NCBI GenBank assembly: GCA_964567685.1
Contig: CAZMNO010000014.1
Location: forward strand, 1 to 64,000
Origin: UBA5972 sp964567685
Lineage (GTDB): Bacteria; Pseudomonadota; Alphaproteobacteria; Rhodobacterales; Rhodobacteraceae
Length of the DNA: 64,000 nucleotides
Direction of reading: 5' to 3'
This document shows positions 43,238 to 52,402 of this stretch, in pieces (position 1 is the first letter of the stretch; each line of letters begins with the position of its first letter). Made by a program: the position numbers and the translations under genes. The notes below the pieces were generated by a model. That model did no database searches, was not told the origin of the DNA, and was given only the letters and a program-made list of their open reading frames with translations.

Positions 43238-44314
43238 TCAGAGCGCAGCTATGTGCTGGTCATATATCGCGCGGGCGCGGCCCCAGACCCCTTTGTCAAT
43301 CTGATCAAGCGTCAGAAGCGAGGGCAGGAGTTGTGCAGCATAATCCTCACTGCTTTCAACCGGCAGCATCGAGGGCAGATTGTCAATCGCTGTGACATCA
43401 AGCGGTGGTTTGCCACCCGCCACCCGGATCACCGGATCGGTGAAGCTGGTGGCGTGGTCGTAGATCGGGATCGGGTTATAATCCGATGAGGGGTCGCAGG
43501 AGACATCAGCAATTACCGAAAGGCGACGCTGGGCTGTCAGGGCTGATCGCGGAACAAATACCGGGATTTTTGGGCCTGCCAACACGCAGTTGACGAATAG
43601 TTCGTGCTCAAGGATTTGCGGGAATGGGCCACCGCTTGATGTTTCTGCCATGTCCCAGCGGGTGACCGAAACTCCCATCGCCGCAAGCAAATCACCGGCA
43701 CCAGTGCCAACGCGGCCAAGGGCACCGATGATGATTGCAGCGGGCAGTTCAGCGCCATTGGACCGGGCGGCGGCCAGATCGGATTTGAGCTCAGCAAGCA
43801 ACGCATCCTTGCCGGAATAAGCCGCAACCAAGGCTGGCCCCGGCAAGTCCCCGGCTTGTTGCGCCACCCAGGTTTTCAGGCCAACAGCAGCCCCGGCAAA
43901 GCCTGCCCAATAGCCAAAGGCAGCAACGCGACGGCTGTTTTCTTCGGTCAGGTATTCAAGGTCGTAAAGCGCGCCACCGCCTTCCCTGAAACGCGAGAGA
44001 AGGGCAGGTCCATCAGCCTGACCTTTGTAGGCGTGCCCAAACATGATGTGGCGGTGAACAAGGCGGCTGCCGTCTTCAGGGAGTTCTTTAAGACCAAAAA
44101 CAATGGCGTCGCCTGGGGCTTGTGGCCAGCTGTTTTCAGCTGCGATCTCACAGCCGATTTCACGATAGCCATCAATCGGGATGGCGCGACAGGATGAGTG
44201 CTCAACGGTTACGCGATAACCCGCATCAATCAGTGATTTTGCCCCAAGCGGCGTCAGACCGACGCGCTGTTCGTAATCACGCTGTTCGGCGCGGACCCAG
44301 AGATGTGACTGCAT
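43238..44314 (-). CDS. Saccharopine dehydrogenase (lysine-forming type, LYS1-like)
   Basis: A 358-residue protein of the alanine dehydrogenase/transhydrogenase N-domain superfamily. N-terminal block HLWVRAEQRDYEQRVGLTPLGAKSLIDAGY, then FGLKELPEDGSRLVHRHIMFGHAYKGQ and the nucleotide-binding IIGALGRVGTGAGDLLAAMG. The later ADVSCDPSSDYNPIPIYDHATSF is typical of LYS1 enzymes. In bacteria it condenses lysine and 2-oxoglutarate (saccharopine formation) as the first step of degradation. First gene of the two-gene operon. Confidence 0.88.
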   Translation of the reverse strand: MQSHLWVRAEQRDYEQRVGLTPLGAKSLIDAGYRVTVEHSSCRAIPIDGYREIGCEIAAENSWPQAPGDAIVFGLKELPEDGSRLVHRHIMFGHAYKGQADGPALLSRFREGGGALYDLEYLTEENSRRVAAFGYWAGFAGAAVGLKTWVAQQAGDLPGPALVAAYSGKDALLAELKSDLAAARSNGAELPAAIIIGALGRVGTGAGDLLAAMGVSVTRWDMAETSSGGPFPQILEHELFVNCVLAGPKIPVFVPRSALTAQRRLSVIADVSCDPSSDYNPIPIYDHATSFTDPVIRVAGGKPPLDVTAIDNLPSMLPVESSEDYAAQLLPSLLTLDQIDKGVWGRARAIYDQHIAAL

Positions 44315-44499
44315 GGTTTGTTCCTTTGTCCACCAAGCGGTCTAGCGAAGGCAGCCGGGCTTGCCAATCGTCAAAATATTGACAGGACGGGGGATGACAG
44401 GCGTAAAACTGCACTCGGGTGTCGGTTATCTGAAATGTCAGGACTGGCAGCCGTGATTAAAGGGCGCGCAAATGTGCCTGCAAACCGGGAGAGTCCCCC

Positions 44500-47259
44500 A
44501 TGTCTGACAAGATTCGCTTTACGCTTGATGGTCAGGATGTGACTGCATCAAAAGATGAAACGATCTGGGAAGTGGCCAAACGCGAAGGCACGGATATTCC
44601 GCATCTCTGTCATTCCAGCGAGCCCGGCTATCGTTCTGACGGCAATTGCCGTGCCTGTATGGTGGAGGTTGAAGGTGAGCGCGTGCTGACGGCCTCGTGC
44701 GTTCGGGCGCCCAGTGAGGGTATGGTGGTCAATTCACAGAACGCCCGGTCGACGAATGCACGAAAATTGGTGATGGAACTGCTGCTGGCGGACCAGCCTG
44801 AGCATGAAAAAGCACATGACAAATCGAGCCGGTTCTGGGCAATGGCAGAAGCCCAGGGCATTTCGGAAAGCCGTTTTCCAGAAATTGAGGCAGAGCGCGT
44901 CCCGCTTCTGGATGACAGCCATGTTGCGATGCAGGTCAATCTGGATGCCTGCATTCAGTGCAATCTGTGTGTCCGTGCCTGCCGCGAAGTGCAGGTCAAT
45001 GATGTGATAGGGATGGCCGGGCGCGGTCATGACAGCCAGATCGTTTTTGACCAGAACGACCCGATGGGGGCATCAACCTGCGTGGCCTGCGGGGAATGTG
45101 TGCAGGCCTGCCCGACCGGTGCTTTGATGCCGGCGACCGCTCTTGAAGCAGACGGCACAGGTGATCGTGCCGATTTTGACAGCGAGGTTGCCTCGGTCTG
45201 TCCGTTTTGCGGTGTCGGCTGCCAGATTTCGCTCAAGGTCAAGGATGGGCGGGTTAAGTATGTGGAAGGGCTGAACGGACCTGCTAATGAGCAGCGGCTT
45301 TGCGTCAAAGGCCGGTTCGGCATTGACTATATTCACCACACGCATCGACTGACCAAGCCCTTGATCCGCCGCATGGACGCCCCGGCAAAGGGGCTGAATG
45401 TCGATCCCGGCAACGTATTTACGCATTTTCGTGAGGCCAGCTGGGAGGAGGCGATGTCAGTCGCGGCAAAAGGGCTGGTGCATCTGCGCGATGAAAAGGG
45501 AGGCAGGTCGATTGCCGGGTTCGGATCGGCCAAATGCACAAATGAAGAAGCCTATCTGTTTCAGAAACTGATCCGGCAGGGATTTGGCCATAACAATGTC
45601 GATCACTGTACCCGCCTTTGCCATGCTTCCTCGGTTGCCGCATTGATGGAGAATGTCGGATCGGGCGCGGTCACGGCGACGTTCAACCAGATCGAAAACG
45701 CTGATGTGGCGATTATCATCGGCTCGAACACGATTGAGAATCATCCCGTTGCTGCCACCTATTTCAAGCAGTTCACCAAACGCGGCGGCAAGCTGATTGC
45801 GATGGATCCGCGGGGGGTCGGGCTGGGGCGCTATGCAACGCACCGGCTGCGGTTTCACCCAGGAACCGATGTCTCGATGCTGAATGCGATTATGCATGTG
45901 ATCGTTGAGGAAGGGCTTTATGATCAGCAGTATATCGACGCCCATACTGAAAACTGGGAAGCGCAGAAAGCGCATCTGCTGGATTACGCACCGGAAAAGA
46001 TGGCGCCGATCTGTGGCATTGAAGCCGATGAACTGCGCGAAGTTGCGCGCCTGTTTGCCAATGCCAAGGCTGCAATGATCTTCTGGGGTATGGGGGTCAG
46101 CCAGCATGTACACGGTACGGACAATGCGCGTTGCCTGATTTCACTGGCGCTGATGTGTGGTCAGATCGGGCGACCTGGTGCGGGCCTGCATCCTTTGCGC
46201 GGGCAAAACAATGTTCAGGGGGCGTCGGATGCCGGCATGATTCCTATGTTCCTGCCGGATTATCAGAGTGTGGCAGACGATGGTGTGCGTACGGCATTCA
46301 ACGAAATCTGGGATTCGGACGTGGATTTCGGGGCCGAGAACGGCCTGACGGTGGTTGAGATCATGGATGCGATCCATGCAGGCGATATCAACGGCATGTA
46401 TATTCTGGGAGAGAACCCGGCCATGTCGGATCCGGATGCCGACCATGCGCGGGAAGCTCTGGCCATGCTCGATCATCTGGTCGTGCAGGATATCTTTCTT
46501 ACCGAGACAGGGAATTATGCGGATGTGATCCTGCCGGCTTCGGCATTTTCTGAAAAGTCCGGCACCGTGACCAACACCAACCGGCAAATTCAGATGGGTC
46601 GCCCTGCGGTGCCGCCTCCGGGTGAGGCGCGTGAAGACTGGGCCATCACCACAGACCTTGCGCAAAGGCTGGGGCTGAACTGGACCTATACCCATCCGTC
46701 GCAGATCTTTGCGGAGATGAAAAAGCTGATGCGGTCGCTCAACAACATCACCTGGGAACGGCTTGAGAACGAAACGGTGACTTATCCGTCGCTATCTCCG
46801 GAAGACCCCGGTCAGCCGATTGTTTTCGGCGACGGATTTCCCCGCGCTGACGGGCGCGCGCGTTTTACACCTGCCTCTGTTGTTTCACCCGATGATGTGC
46901 CGGACGAAGACTATCCGATGATCCTGACAACCGGGCGGCAGCTTGAGCATTGGCATACAGGCTCGATGACCCGTCGATCACGCGTGCTGGATGCGGTGGA
47001 GCCGGAAGCGAACTGTTCTCTCAACCCTGAAACCCTGCGCCAGCTTGGGGTTGCGCCCGGCGACATGATACGTCTGACCACCAAGCGCGGTTCGGTGGTG
47101 ACAATGGCCCGCAGCGACCGCGCGGTGGCCGAGGATATGGTGTTCCTACCCTTTGCCTATGTCGAGGCGGCAGCCAATATTCTGACCAACCCGGCGCTTG
47201 ATCCTTATGGGAAGATCCCTGAGTTTAAGTTTTCGGCTGTCAAGGTTGAAAAGGCCTGA
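44500..47259 (+). CDS. fdhF: Formate dehydrogenase alpha subunit (Mo/W-bisMGD)
   Basis: A 919-residue cytosolic-type enzyme oxidising formate to CO2. Domains in order: N-terminal 2Fe-2S ferredoxin region (HLCHSSEPGYRSDGNCRACMVEVEG), two 4Fe-4S clusters (CIQCNLCVRACREVQV; CVACGECVQACPTGAL), the molybdopterin entry 4Fe-4S motif CPFCGVGCQ, and the bisMGD domains. The metal-ligand cysteine and adjacent His are in DHCTRLCHASS, so it is a Cys, not selenocysteine, enzyme. Size matches FdsA/FdhF. The NADH-linking beta and gamma subunits (FdsB/FdsG) and FdhD are absent nearby, so its electron acceptor is encoded elsewhere. Confidence 0.9.
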   Translation: MSDKIRFTLDGQDVTASKDETIWEVAKREGTDIPHLCHSSEPGYRSDGNCRACMVEVEGERVLTASCVRAPSEGMVVNSQNARSTNARKLVMELLLADQPEHEKAHDKSSRFWAMAEAQGISESRFPEIEAERVPLLDDSHVAMQVNLDACIQCNLCVRACREVQVNDVIGMAGRGHDSQIVFDQNDPMGASTCVACGECVQACPTGALMPATALEADGTGDRADFDSEVASVCPFCGVGCQISLKVKDGRVKYVEGLNGPANEQRLCVKGRFGIDYIHHTHRLTKPLIRRMDAPAKGLNVDPGNVFTHFREASWEEAMSVAAKGLVHLRDEKGGRSIAGFGSAKCTNEEAYLFQKLIRQGFGHNNVDHCTRLCHASSVAALMENVGSGAVTATFNQIENADVAIIIGSNTIENHPVAATYFKQFTKRGGKLIAMDPRGVGLGRYATHRLRFHPGTDVSMLNAIMHVIVEEGLYDQQYIDAHTENWEAQKAHLLDYAPEKMAPICGIEADELREVARLFANAKAAMIFWGMGVSQHVHGTDNARCLISLALMCGQIGRPGAGLHPLRGQNNVQGASDAGMIPMFLPDYQSVADDGVRTAFNEIWDSDVDFGAENGLTVVEIMDAIHAGDINGMYILGENPAMSDPDADHAREALAMLDHLVVQDIFLTETGNYADVILPASAFSEKSGTVTNTNRQIQMGRPAVPPPGEAREDWAITTDLAQRLGLNWTYTHPSQIFAEMKKLMRSLNNITWERLENETVTYPSLSPEDPGQPIVFGDGFPRADGRARFTPASVVSPDDVPDEDYPMILTTGRQLEHWHTGSMTRRSRVLDAVEPEANCSLNPETLRQLGVAPGDMIRLTTKRGSVVTMARSDRAVAEDMVFLPFAYVEAAANILTNPALDPYGKIPEFKFSAVKVEKA

Positions 47260-47292
47260 GGAACCTGTTCCTGTCCGATATCTTGCCCAGGC

Positions 47293-47451
47293 TCAAAGGA
47301 AGTAATCGCGGACAAACGGCAGCAGGGTTGCCGCAATCAGGCCCGTGCATATTCCGAACAAGAGGCGTCGGAACGAAGAGGAAAGCGCTGGTGCCGCATA
47401 GGCCAGCAAAGCGCAAATGAGTCCGTAATAGGCAATGTTGAACGCGTCCAT
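47293..47451 (-). CDS. Small conserved-type membrane protein (52 aa)
   Basis: A short minus-strand gene with two predicted membrane helices: MDAFNIAYYGLICALLAYAA and LFGICTGLIAATLLPFVRDYF, joined by a basic turn (SSSFRRL). Similar tiny two-helix proteins of unknown function (YYALICG...GxxVGLxxAxLLPxxR pattern) are, from memory, widespread in Rhodobacterales. It lies between fdhF and the response-regulator gene. Its role is unknown. Coding potential is supported by the clean helix-turn-helix membrane layout rather than by a strong ribosome site. Confidence 0.6.
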   Translation of the reverse strand: MDAFNIAYYGLICALLAYAAPALSSSFRRLLFGICTGLIAATLLPFVRDYFL

Positions 47452-47587
47452 ATTTTCAGATTATCAAATTGGATTTCCGGGGCACAGTCTTGATTTGCCA
47501 AAAATGATCCCGGGGGGTTTGTGGCAGGTGATGGGAGCCTCCGGCGGGAGTATTTCCTGAAACAATGATGTCGGGTGCAGTTGAGAA

Positions 47588-48307
47588 TTAGCGCCAGTCG
47601 ACGGAACCCAGAAAGATATAACCGGCGCCATAGATTGTCTTTATCAGCTTGGGATTTTTCGGGTCTTCACGCAGCTTGGTGCGCAGGCGTGACACCCTGA
47701 CATCCATGGCGCGGTCAAAGCTTTCGCCAGCCACACCACCGAGGGATTCCTGCATTTGCGCGCGCGATATCAGGCGGTTCGGGGCTTCCAGAAACAGGCG
47801 CAGAACCTCGCCTTCAGCCTGGCTGAAGGTGATGAGTTTGCCGTCTTCCGCTTCCAGAGTGAACTGATCAAATCTGGCGATCCAGCCCGCGAATGACGCG
47901 GTGTCAGGTGCGCTGACCTCGACCGAGCGACCGCGGCGCAAGAGAGCGCGAGCACGAGCGACGACCTCTGCCGGATCAAAGGGTTTGATGATATAATCGT
48001 CTGCCCCCAGCTCAAGCCCTGTAACCTTGTCCTGAACCTGAGCGCGGCCTGAAATGATGATGATCGCGGCGCCGCTTTCAAGCGCCAGCCGATGAACCAG
48101 CGCCAGCCCGTCCTTGTCGGGCAGGCCAAGATCAACCAGGCAGATTTGCGGGGCCAGGCTGGCAAGCGATGCTTCAAATTCGGTGGCGCGGGAGAAACTG
48201 GCCGTGCGAAACCCGGCTTCTTCCAGAGCGTCTGACAGCATCAGCCGAATCTGTGGTTCATCATCCAGAATGGCGACCATCGGGCCGGTTGCGTTGGTCA
48301 TGGTCAT
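47588..48307 (-). CDS. OmpR-type response regulator
   Basis: A 239-residue two-component regulator. The receiver domain has the acidic pair in AILDDEPQ, phospho-acceptor Asp in CLVDLGLPDKDG and Lys in YIIKPFDPAEV. The C-terminal winged helix ends RAMDVRVSRLRTKLREDPKNPKLIKTIYGAGYIF, typical of OmpR/PhoB proteins. Its start overlaps the kinase stop by four bases (ATGA), so both are translated together and very likely form a signalling pair. Targets are unknown; the divergent acyl-CoA synthetase/Liv operon is a candidate. Confidence 0.92.
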   Translation of the reverse strand: MTMTNATGPMVAILDDEPQIRLMLSDALEEAGFRTASFSRATEFEASLASLAPQICLVDLGLPDKDGLALVHRLALESGAAIIIISGRAQVQDKVTGLELGADDYIIKPFDPAEVVARARALLRRGRSVEVSAPDTASFAGWIARFDQFTLEAEDGKLITFSQAEGEVLRLFLEAPNRLISRAQMQESLGGVAGESFDRAMDVRVSRLRTKLREDPKNPKLIKTIYGAGYIFLGSVDWR

Positions 48308-50229
48308 TCTGTTTCCAGAAAACTGGTCAGTTCGGCCAGCGAGAAGGGTTTGCCAATCAGCGGAAACTCTGCCGCCGCAGCGCTGCGTGTTTTATCCTGT
48401 TGTGGCAGCGAAGTCATCATGAACAGACGGGCCGGGGTGTTTGCCTCGCGCAAGGACTGGGCCAGATCAAATCCGGATTTTGGTCCACCGAGCGAGATAT
48501 CCGTTAATACGCACTCAATTCCTGGGATCTTTGCCAGGGTTTCTGCCTCTTCGGCGCTGGCGGCTTCCAGAACGCTGTGGCCAAGCTCGCGCAGCATCTC
48601 GCGGATGCTAACGCGGATCTCTGAAGAATCTTCGACCAGAAGAATGAGTCTGGGCAGGGATCGCTTCGGGCCGTATTTCAGCGGTAAACGCAAGGTGACG
48701 ACACCACCGCCGATTACTGAATTTGATAGTTTCACGAAACCGCCGGACATTTGCGCAAAGTCATAGACCATCGTCAGGCCAAGGCCCGAGCCGTCGTCAT
48801 TGTGCTTGGTGGAATAAAACGGATCGAGCCCGTGGTTCAGCGCATCCGGGGAAAATCCGGGGCCATTATCGGCGACTGTAATTTCAAGCCAGGTATCGCG
48901 CACCGGTTCTGCCCGGAGTCTGATGATGCCGGCCCTGTCACTGATGGCATCGCGCGCGTTCAGGATCAGATTGAGGAGCGAATCCTGTAAAAAGCCGCTG
49001 TCCAGAATAACCGGCAGACTCAGGGCTGAGCAATCAAGCGACAGGTTGGTATCGTCTGGCATCGACGGTGAGGCAAGTGAGCAGACATCGCTAAAAAGCA
49101 CGGCCAGATCGGTAGAGGTGGGGTGAATGACGCGACGGCCGGAAATGCTGGAAAGCCGGTCAAGAAGCATGCCCCCCCTGAGGGCGGCGGCACGGGTGGT
49201 GGCGACCATTTCGCGCCCCTTTTCCGGCAGGTCCGGCAGTTTTTCAAGCCGCCCCTGAAGGCCGAGGATAATTGTCAGCAAGTTGGCGAAGTCATGAGCG
49301 AGGCCACTGGTCAATTGTGCGGCGAGCTCGCGTTTATGGGTTTGCATCAAGGCCGCCCGGGCCTGGGCTTCTTCGGTGATGTCCATGGACAGAACATAGA
49401 CCCCGGACACCAAACCGTCGCTGTCGCGCCCCGGTGTGAAGGCAACGCGGCTGCGGCGGGTTCCCTCGGAATGCGAAAACTCAAAGACGCTGGCCTGACC
49501 TTCATACGCCTGATCAAGGTAGGGTTTGATGAACTGATAGACTTCAGAGCCAAGCACGACCTTTGCCAACTGACCCTCGATTTCAAGCGACCGATCCGGC
49601 AGGATTAACGGCAATTGCCGGTTGGAGTATGTATAGCGCTCGTTCATATCCAGATGAGCGATATGGGCCGGCATCATTTCCGTGGTGTTGCGGATCAGGG
49701 CCTCGGAACGGGTCAGGTGGCGCTTGGTTTCTTCCAGCGTTGCAATGGTCGCGGCAAGTTCCCGATTGGTGCGTGCAAGTTCCTCGGAATGGGTCAGAAG
49801 TTGGTCTGACAAATGCGCCGAATGGCTGCGCAGCAGTTCTTCCTGTCGCTTGATTGCCGTGATATCGGTATAGACCGTCACCCAGCCACCCTGTTGGAGT
49901 GGGCTGCCCTCGACTGAGATCATCCGTCCGTTGGCGCGCTGACGTTCGACATAATGTGGTTCAAAGGCCAGAGCCTGATCGATCTTTTCCTGCACGAAGG
50001 ATTCAATGTCATCAATCTGCCCGTATTCGCCGCGATCAGTCAGATAGCGGATCGTATCAGAAAACCCGGCGCCCGGGGTGACCAGCCGCTCCGGCAGGTC
50101 GAACATTTCCTGGAACCGACTGTTACTCACGGCGAGTCTGAGATCGCCGTCATAGATCGACAGTGCTTGTTGGATCAGGTTGAGACCTGCCTGAGTCAGC
50201 CCTGATGTGTTGGTTGCGAGTTTGACCAA
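48304..50229 (-). CDS. PAS-containing hybrid histidine kinase
   Basis: A 641-residue soluble kinase. The TTG start at 50229 is preferred because AGGAGG stands five bases upstream; the longer frame from 50292 lacks a site. Order: a PAS domain (GLNLIQQALSIYDGDLRLAVSNSRFQEMFDLP to WVTVYTDIT), a coiled coil (about 130-180), a second PAS region (MMPAHIAHLDMNERYTYSN), HisKA with phospho-His in SGLAHDFANLL, HATPase boxes (NLILNARDA, DNGPGF, GSGLGLTMV) and a C-terminal receiver with Asp in CVLTDISLGG. No membrane helix, so it senses an internal signal. It is co-translated with the regulator. Confidence 0.9.
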   Translation of the reverse strand: MVKLATNTSGLTQAGLNLIQQALSIYDGDLRLAVSNSRFQEMFDLPERLVTPGAGFSDTIRYLTDRGEYGQIDDIESFVQEKIDQALAFEPHYVERQRANGRMISVEGSPLQQGGWVTVYTDITAIKRQEELLRSHSAHLSDQLLTHSEELARTNRELAATIATLEETKRHLTRSEALIRNTTEMMPAHIAHLDMNERYTYSNRQLPLILPDRSLEIEGQLAKVVLGSEVYQFIKPYLDQAYEGQASVFEFSHSEGTRRSRVAFTPGRDSDGLVSGVYVLSMDITEEAQARAALMQTHKRELAAQLTSGLAHDFANLLTIILGLQGRLEKLPDLPEKGREMVATTRAAALRGGMLLDRLSSISGRRVIHPTSTDLAVLFSDVCSLASPSMPDDTNLSLDCSALSLPVILDSGFLQDSLLNLILNARDAISDRAGIIRLRAEPVRDTWLEITVADNGPGFSPDALNHGLDPFYSTKHNDDGSGLGLTMVYDFAQMSGGFVKLSNSVIGGGVVTLRLPLKYGPKRSLPRLILLVEDSSEIRVSIREMLRELGHSVLEAASAEEAETLAKIPGIECVLTDISLGGPKSGFDLAQSLREANTPARLFMMTSLPQQDKTRSAAAAEFPLIGKPFSLAELTSFLETE

Positions 50230-50437
50230 TTCGACCTCCTGTTCCCCTTCGCTACCATCCAAACGACGTGTTTGACCAGATGCGGATAACAAAGTCGAGG
50301 CTTGTTACATTTCGATACAATTGAGAAAAACTTGAGCATCAATTGGCCGCCATCCAAGTGTGGTCAAAACTGTGAGGGATTCGTTTTCCAAACGGATTCG
50401 TACACCGGTGGAGTTCCGGTGAATGGGAGGATCGACT

Positions 50438-52402
50438 TTGACGAAACCTGCAGCGCCCACGAATGGCCTGGATACCATACCCAAATTACTAGCCCGCAAC
50501 GCGCGTGAATACGGTGACAAATACGCCAGCCGTGAAAAAGAGCTTGGCATCTGGCAGAGCTGGACCTGGTCCCAGGTCGCCGAAGAGGTTAACGCCCTGG
50601 CGCTCGGTTTGTTGGCGATTGATGTGCAGCCGGGCGATCATATCGCCATTATCGGGCGCAACCGGCCAGCACTCTACTGGTCGATGGTTGCCGCTCAGAC
50701 AATCGGCGCTGTTCCGGTTCCGCTTTATCAGGATGGTGTCGCCGAAGAGATGGCCTATGTGCTTGATCATTGCTCGGCACGTTTTGTGATTGCAGAGAAC
50801 CAGGAGCAGGTCGACAAGGTTCTTGAAGTCACTGATCAGCTACCGGGTTTGGATCAGATCCTGTATCTGGAACCCCGGGGGATGCGGAAATACGACCACA
50901 CAACCCTGCATGCCTATAAAGATATTCAGGATGAAGGTCGTGCCGGGCACGAGCGGCTTGAGCCAGAACTCAAGAAACGACTTCAAGGGCAAGACTACGA
51001 CACCACCTGTGTGATGCTCTATACTTCAGGCACGACCGGTAAACCCAAAGGCGTCGTGCTATCGAACCGCAATATCATCGAGAGCGCAAAGTCGTCGTCG
51101 GAATTTGACGGGTTGAATGTCGGTGATTCCGTTTTGGCCTATCTTCCGATGGCCTGGGTCGGCGATTTCATTTTCTCGATCGGCCAGTGTTTCTGGACCG
51201 GATTTTGTGTTTCCTGCCCTGAAAGTGCCGAAACAATGCAGTCCGATCTGCGCGAAATCGGCCCGTCATATTTCTTTGCACCGCCTCGGTTCTTTGAAGG
51301 CTTGCTGACCGCTGTGATGATCCGGATGGAAGATGGCAGTGCGTTAAAACGCAGGATGTTCCACTATTATCTTGATCACGCGAAAGCGGTTGGCCCGGAT
51401 ATTCTGGATGGCAAACCGGTCGGGTTTATGGACCGGCTGAAATACGCTCTGGGCAATATCCTTGTGTATGGGCCTCTGAAGAACAGGCTGGGTATGACGC
51501 GGGTGCGGATCGGTTATACTGCGGGCGAGGCGATCGGGCCTGAGATTTTCGAGTTTTACCGCTCGCTCGGGATCAACCTGAAACAGCTTTATGGCCAGAC
51601 CGAAGCTTCGGTTTATGTCACGATCCAGCCCGATGGCGAGGTCAGAAATGACACTGTCGGTGTGCCGGCACCCGGAGTGGAAATCCGCATTGATGACAAT
51701 GGTGAAGTTCACTACCGCTCACCCGGCGTATTTGTAAAATATTACAAGAACCCGGAAAGCACCGCTTCGACCAAAGACAAGGATGGCTGGGTTGCAACCG
51801 GCGATGCCGGTTATATCGAAGAAGGTTCAGGGCATCTGAAAATTATCGACCGGGCCAAGGATGTTGGCAAAATGGCCGATGGCAGCCTGTTTGCACCTAA
51901 ATACGTGGAAAACAAACTGAAATTCTATCCGAACGTGCTGGAAGCGGTCCTGTTCGGTGCCAATTCCGATCGCTGTACGGCTTTCATCAACATAGATCTG
52001 ACTGCCGTTGGCAACTGGGCCGAGCGCAACAATGTTGGCTATGGGTCCTATCAGGAACTGGCCGGAAATTCACAGGTACTGGATACCATTCAGGCGCATG
52101 TAGAGGAGGTTAACGCCTCTTTGGCGAACGACCCGATGCTCAACGGATGCCAGATTCATCGCTTCCTGATCCTGCACAAGGAGCTTGATCCCGATGACGG
52201 TGAAATGACCCGCACACGCAAAGTGCGCCGCCGGATTATCGACGAGAAATATGCCGATCTGATTGGCGCTATGAATGACGGCTCAAACGAGGTTTCGACG
52301 GTGACCGAGGTGACTTACGAGGACGGTCGCAAAGGATCGATCTCGGCCGATTTGAAAATCCGGGATGCCAAAGTGTTCCCGCGGGAGGCGAAAGCAGCAT
52401 GA
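50438..52402 (+). CDS. AMP-dependent acyl-CoA synthetase of Liv operon
   Basis: A 654-residue long-chain/aryl acyl-CoA ligase. Best start is TTG 50438, which follows GGGAGG at seven bases; ATG 50423 in the same frame overlaps that site. ANL motifs: MLYTSGTTGKPKGVVLSNRN, LYGQTEASVYVTIQ, WVATGDAGYIEEG, IIDRAKDVGKMADG and the C-terminal EMTRTRKVRRR. The architecture resembles synthetases that head branched-chain-amino-acid-type ABC operons and act on fatty or aromatic acids imported by that transporter. The stop overlaps livG (ATGA). Substrate unknown. Confidence 0.88.
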   Translation: MTKPAAPTNGLDTIPKLLARNAREYGDKYASREKELGIWQSWTWSQVAEEVNALALGLLAIDVQPGDHIAIIGRNRPALYWSMVAAQTIGAVPVPLYQDGVAEEMAYVLDHCSARFVIAENQEQVDKVLEVTDQLPGLDQILYLEPRGMRKYDHTTLHAYKDIQDEGRAGHERLEPELKKRLQGQDYDTTCVMLYTSGTTGKPKGVVLSNRNIIESAKSSSEFDGLNVGDSVLAYLPMAWVGDFIFSIGQCFWTGFCVSCPESAETMQSDLREIGPSYFFAPPRFFEGLLTAVMIRMEDGSALKRRMFHYYLDHAKAVGPDILDGKPVGFMDRLKYALGNILVYGPLKNRLGMTRVRIGYTAGEAIGPEIFEFYRSLGINLKQLYGQTEASVYVTIQPDGEVRNDTVGVPAPGVEIRIDDNGEVHYRSPGVFVKYYKNPESTASTKDKDGWVATGDAGYIEEGSGHLKIIDRAKDVGKMADGSLFAPKYVENKLKFYPNVLEAVLFGANSDRCTAFINIDLTAVGNWAERNNVGYGSYQELAGNSQVLDTIQAHVEEVNASLANDPMLNGCQIHRFLILHKELDPDDGEMTRTRKVRRRIIDEKYADLIGAMNDGSNEVSTVTEVTYEDGRKGSISADLKIRDAKVFPREAKAA

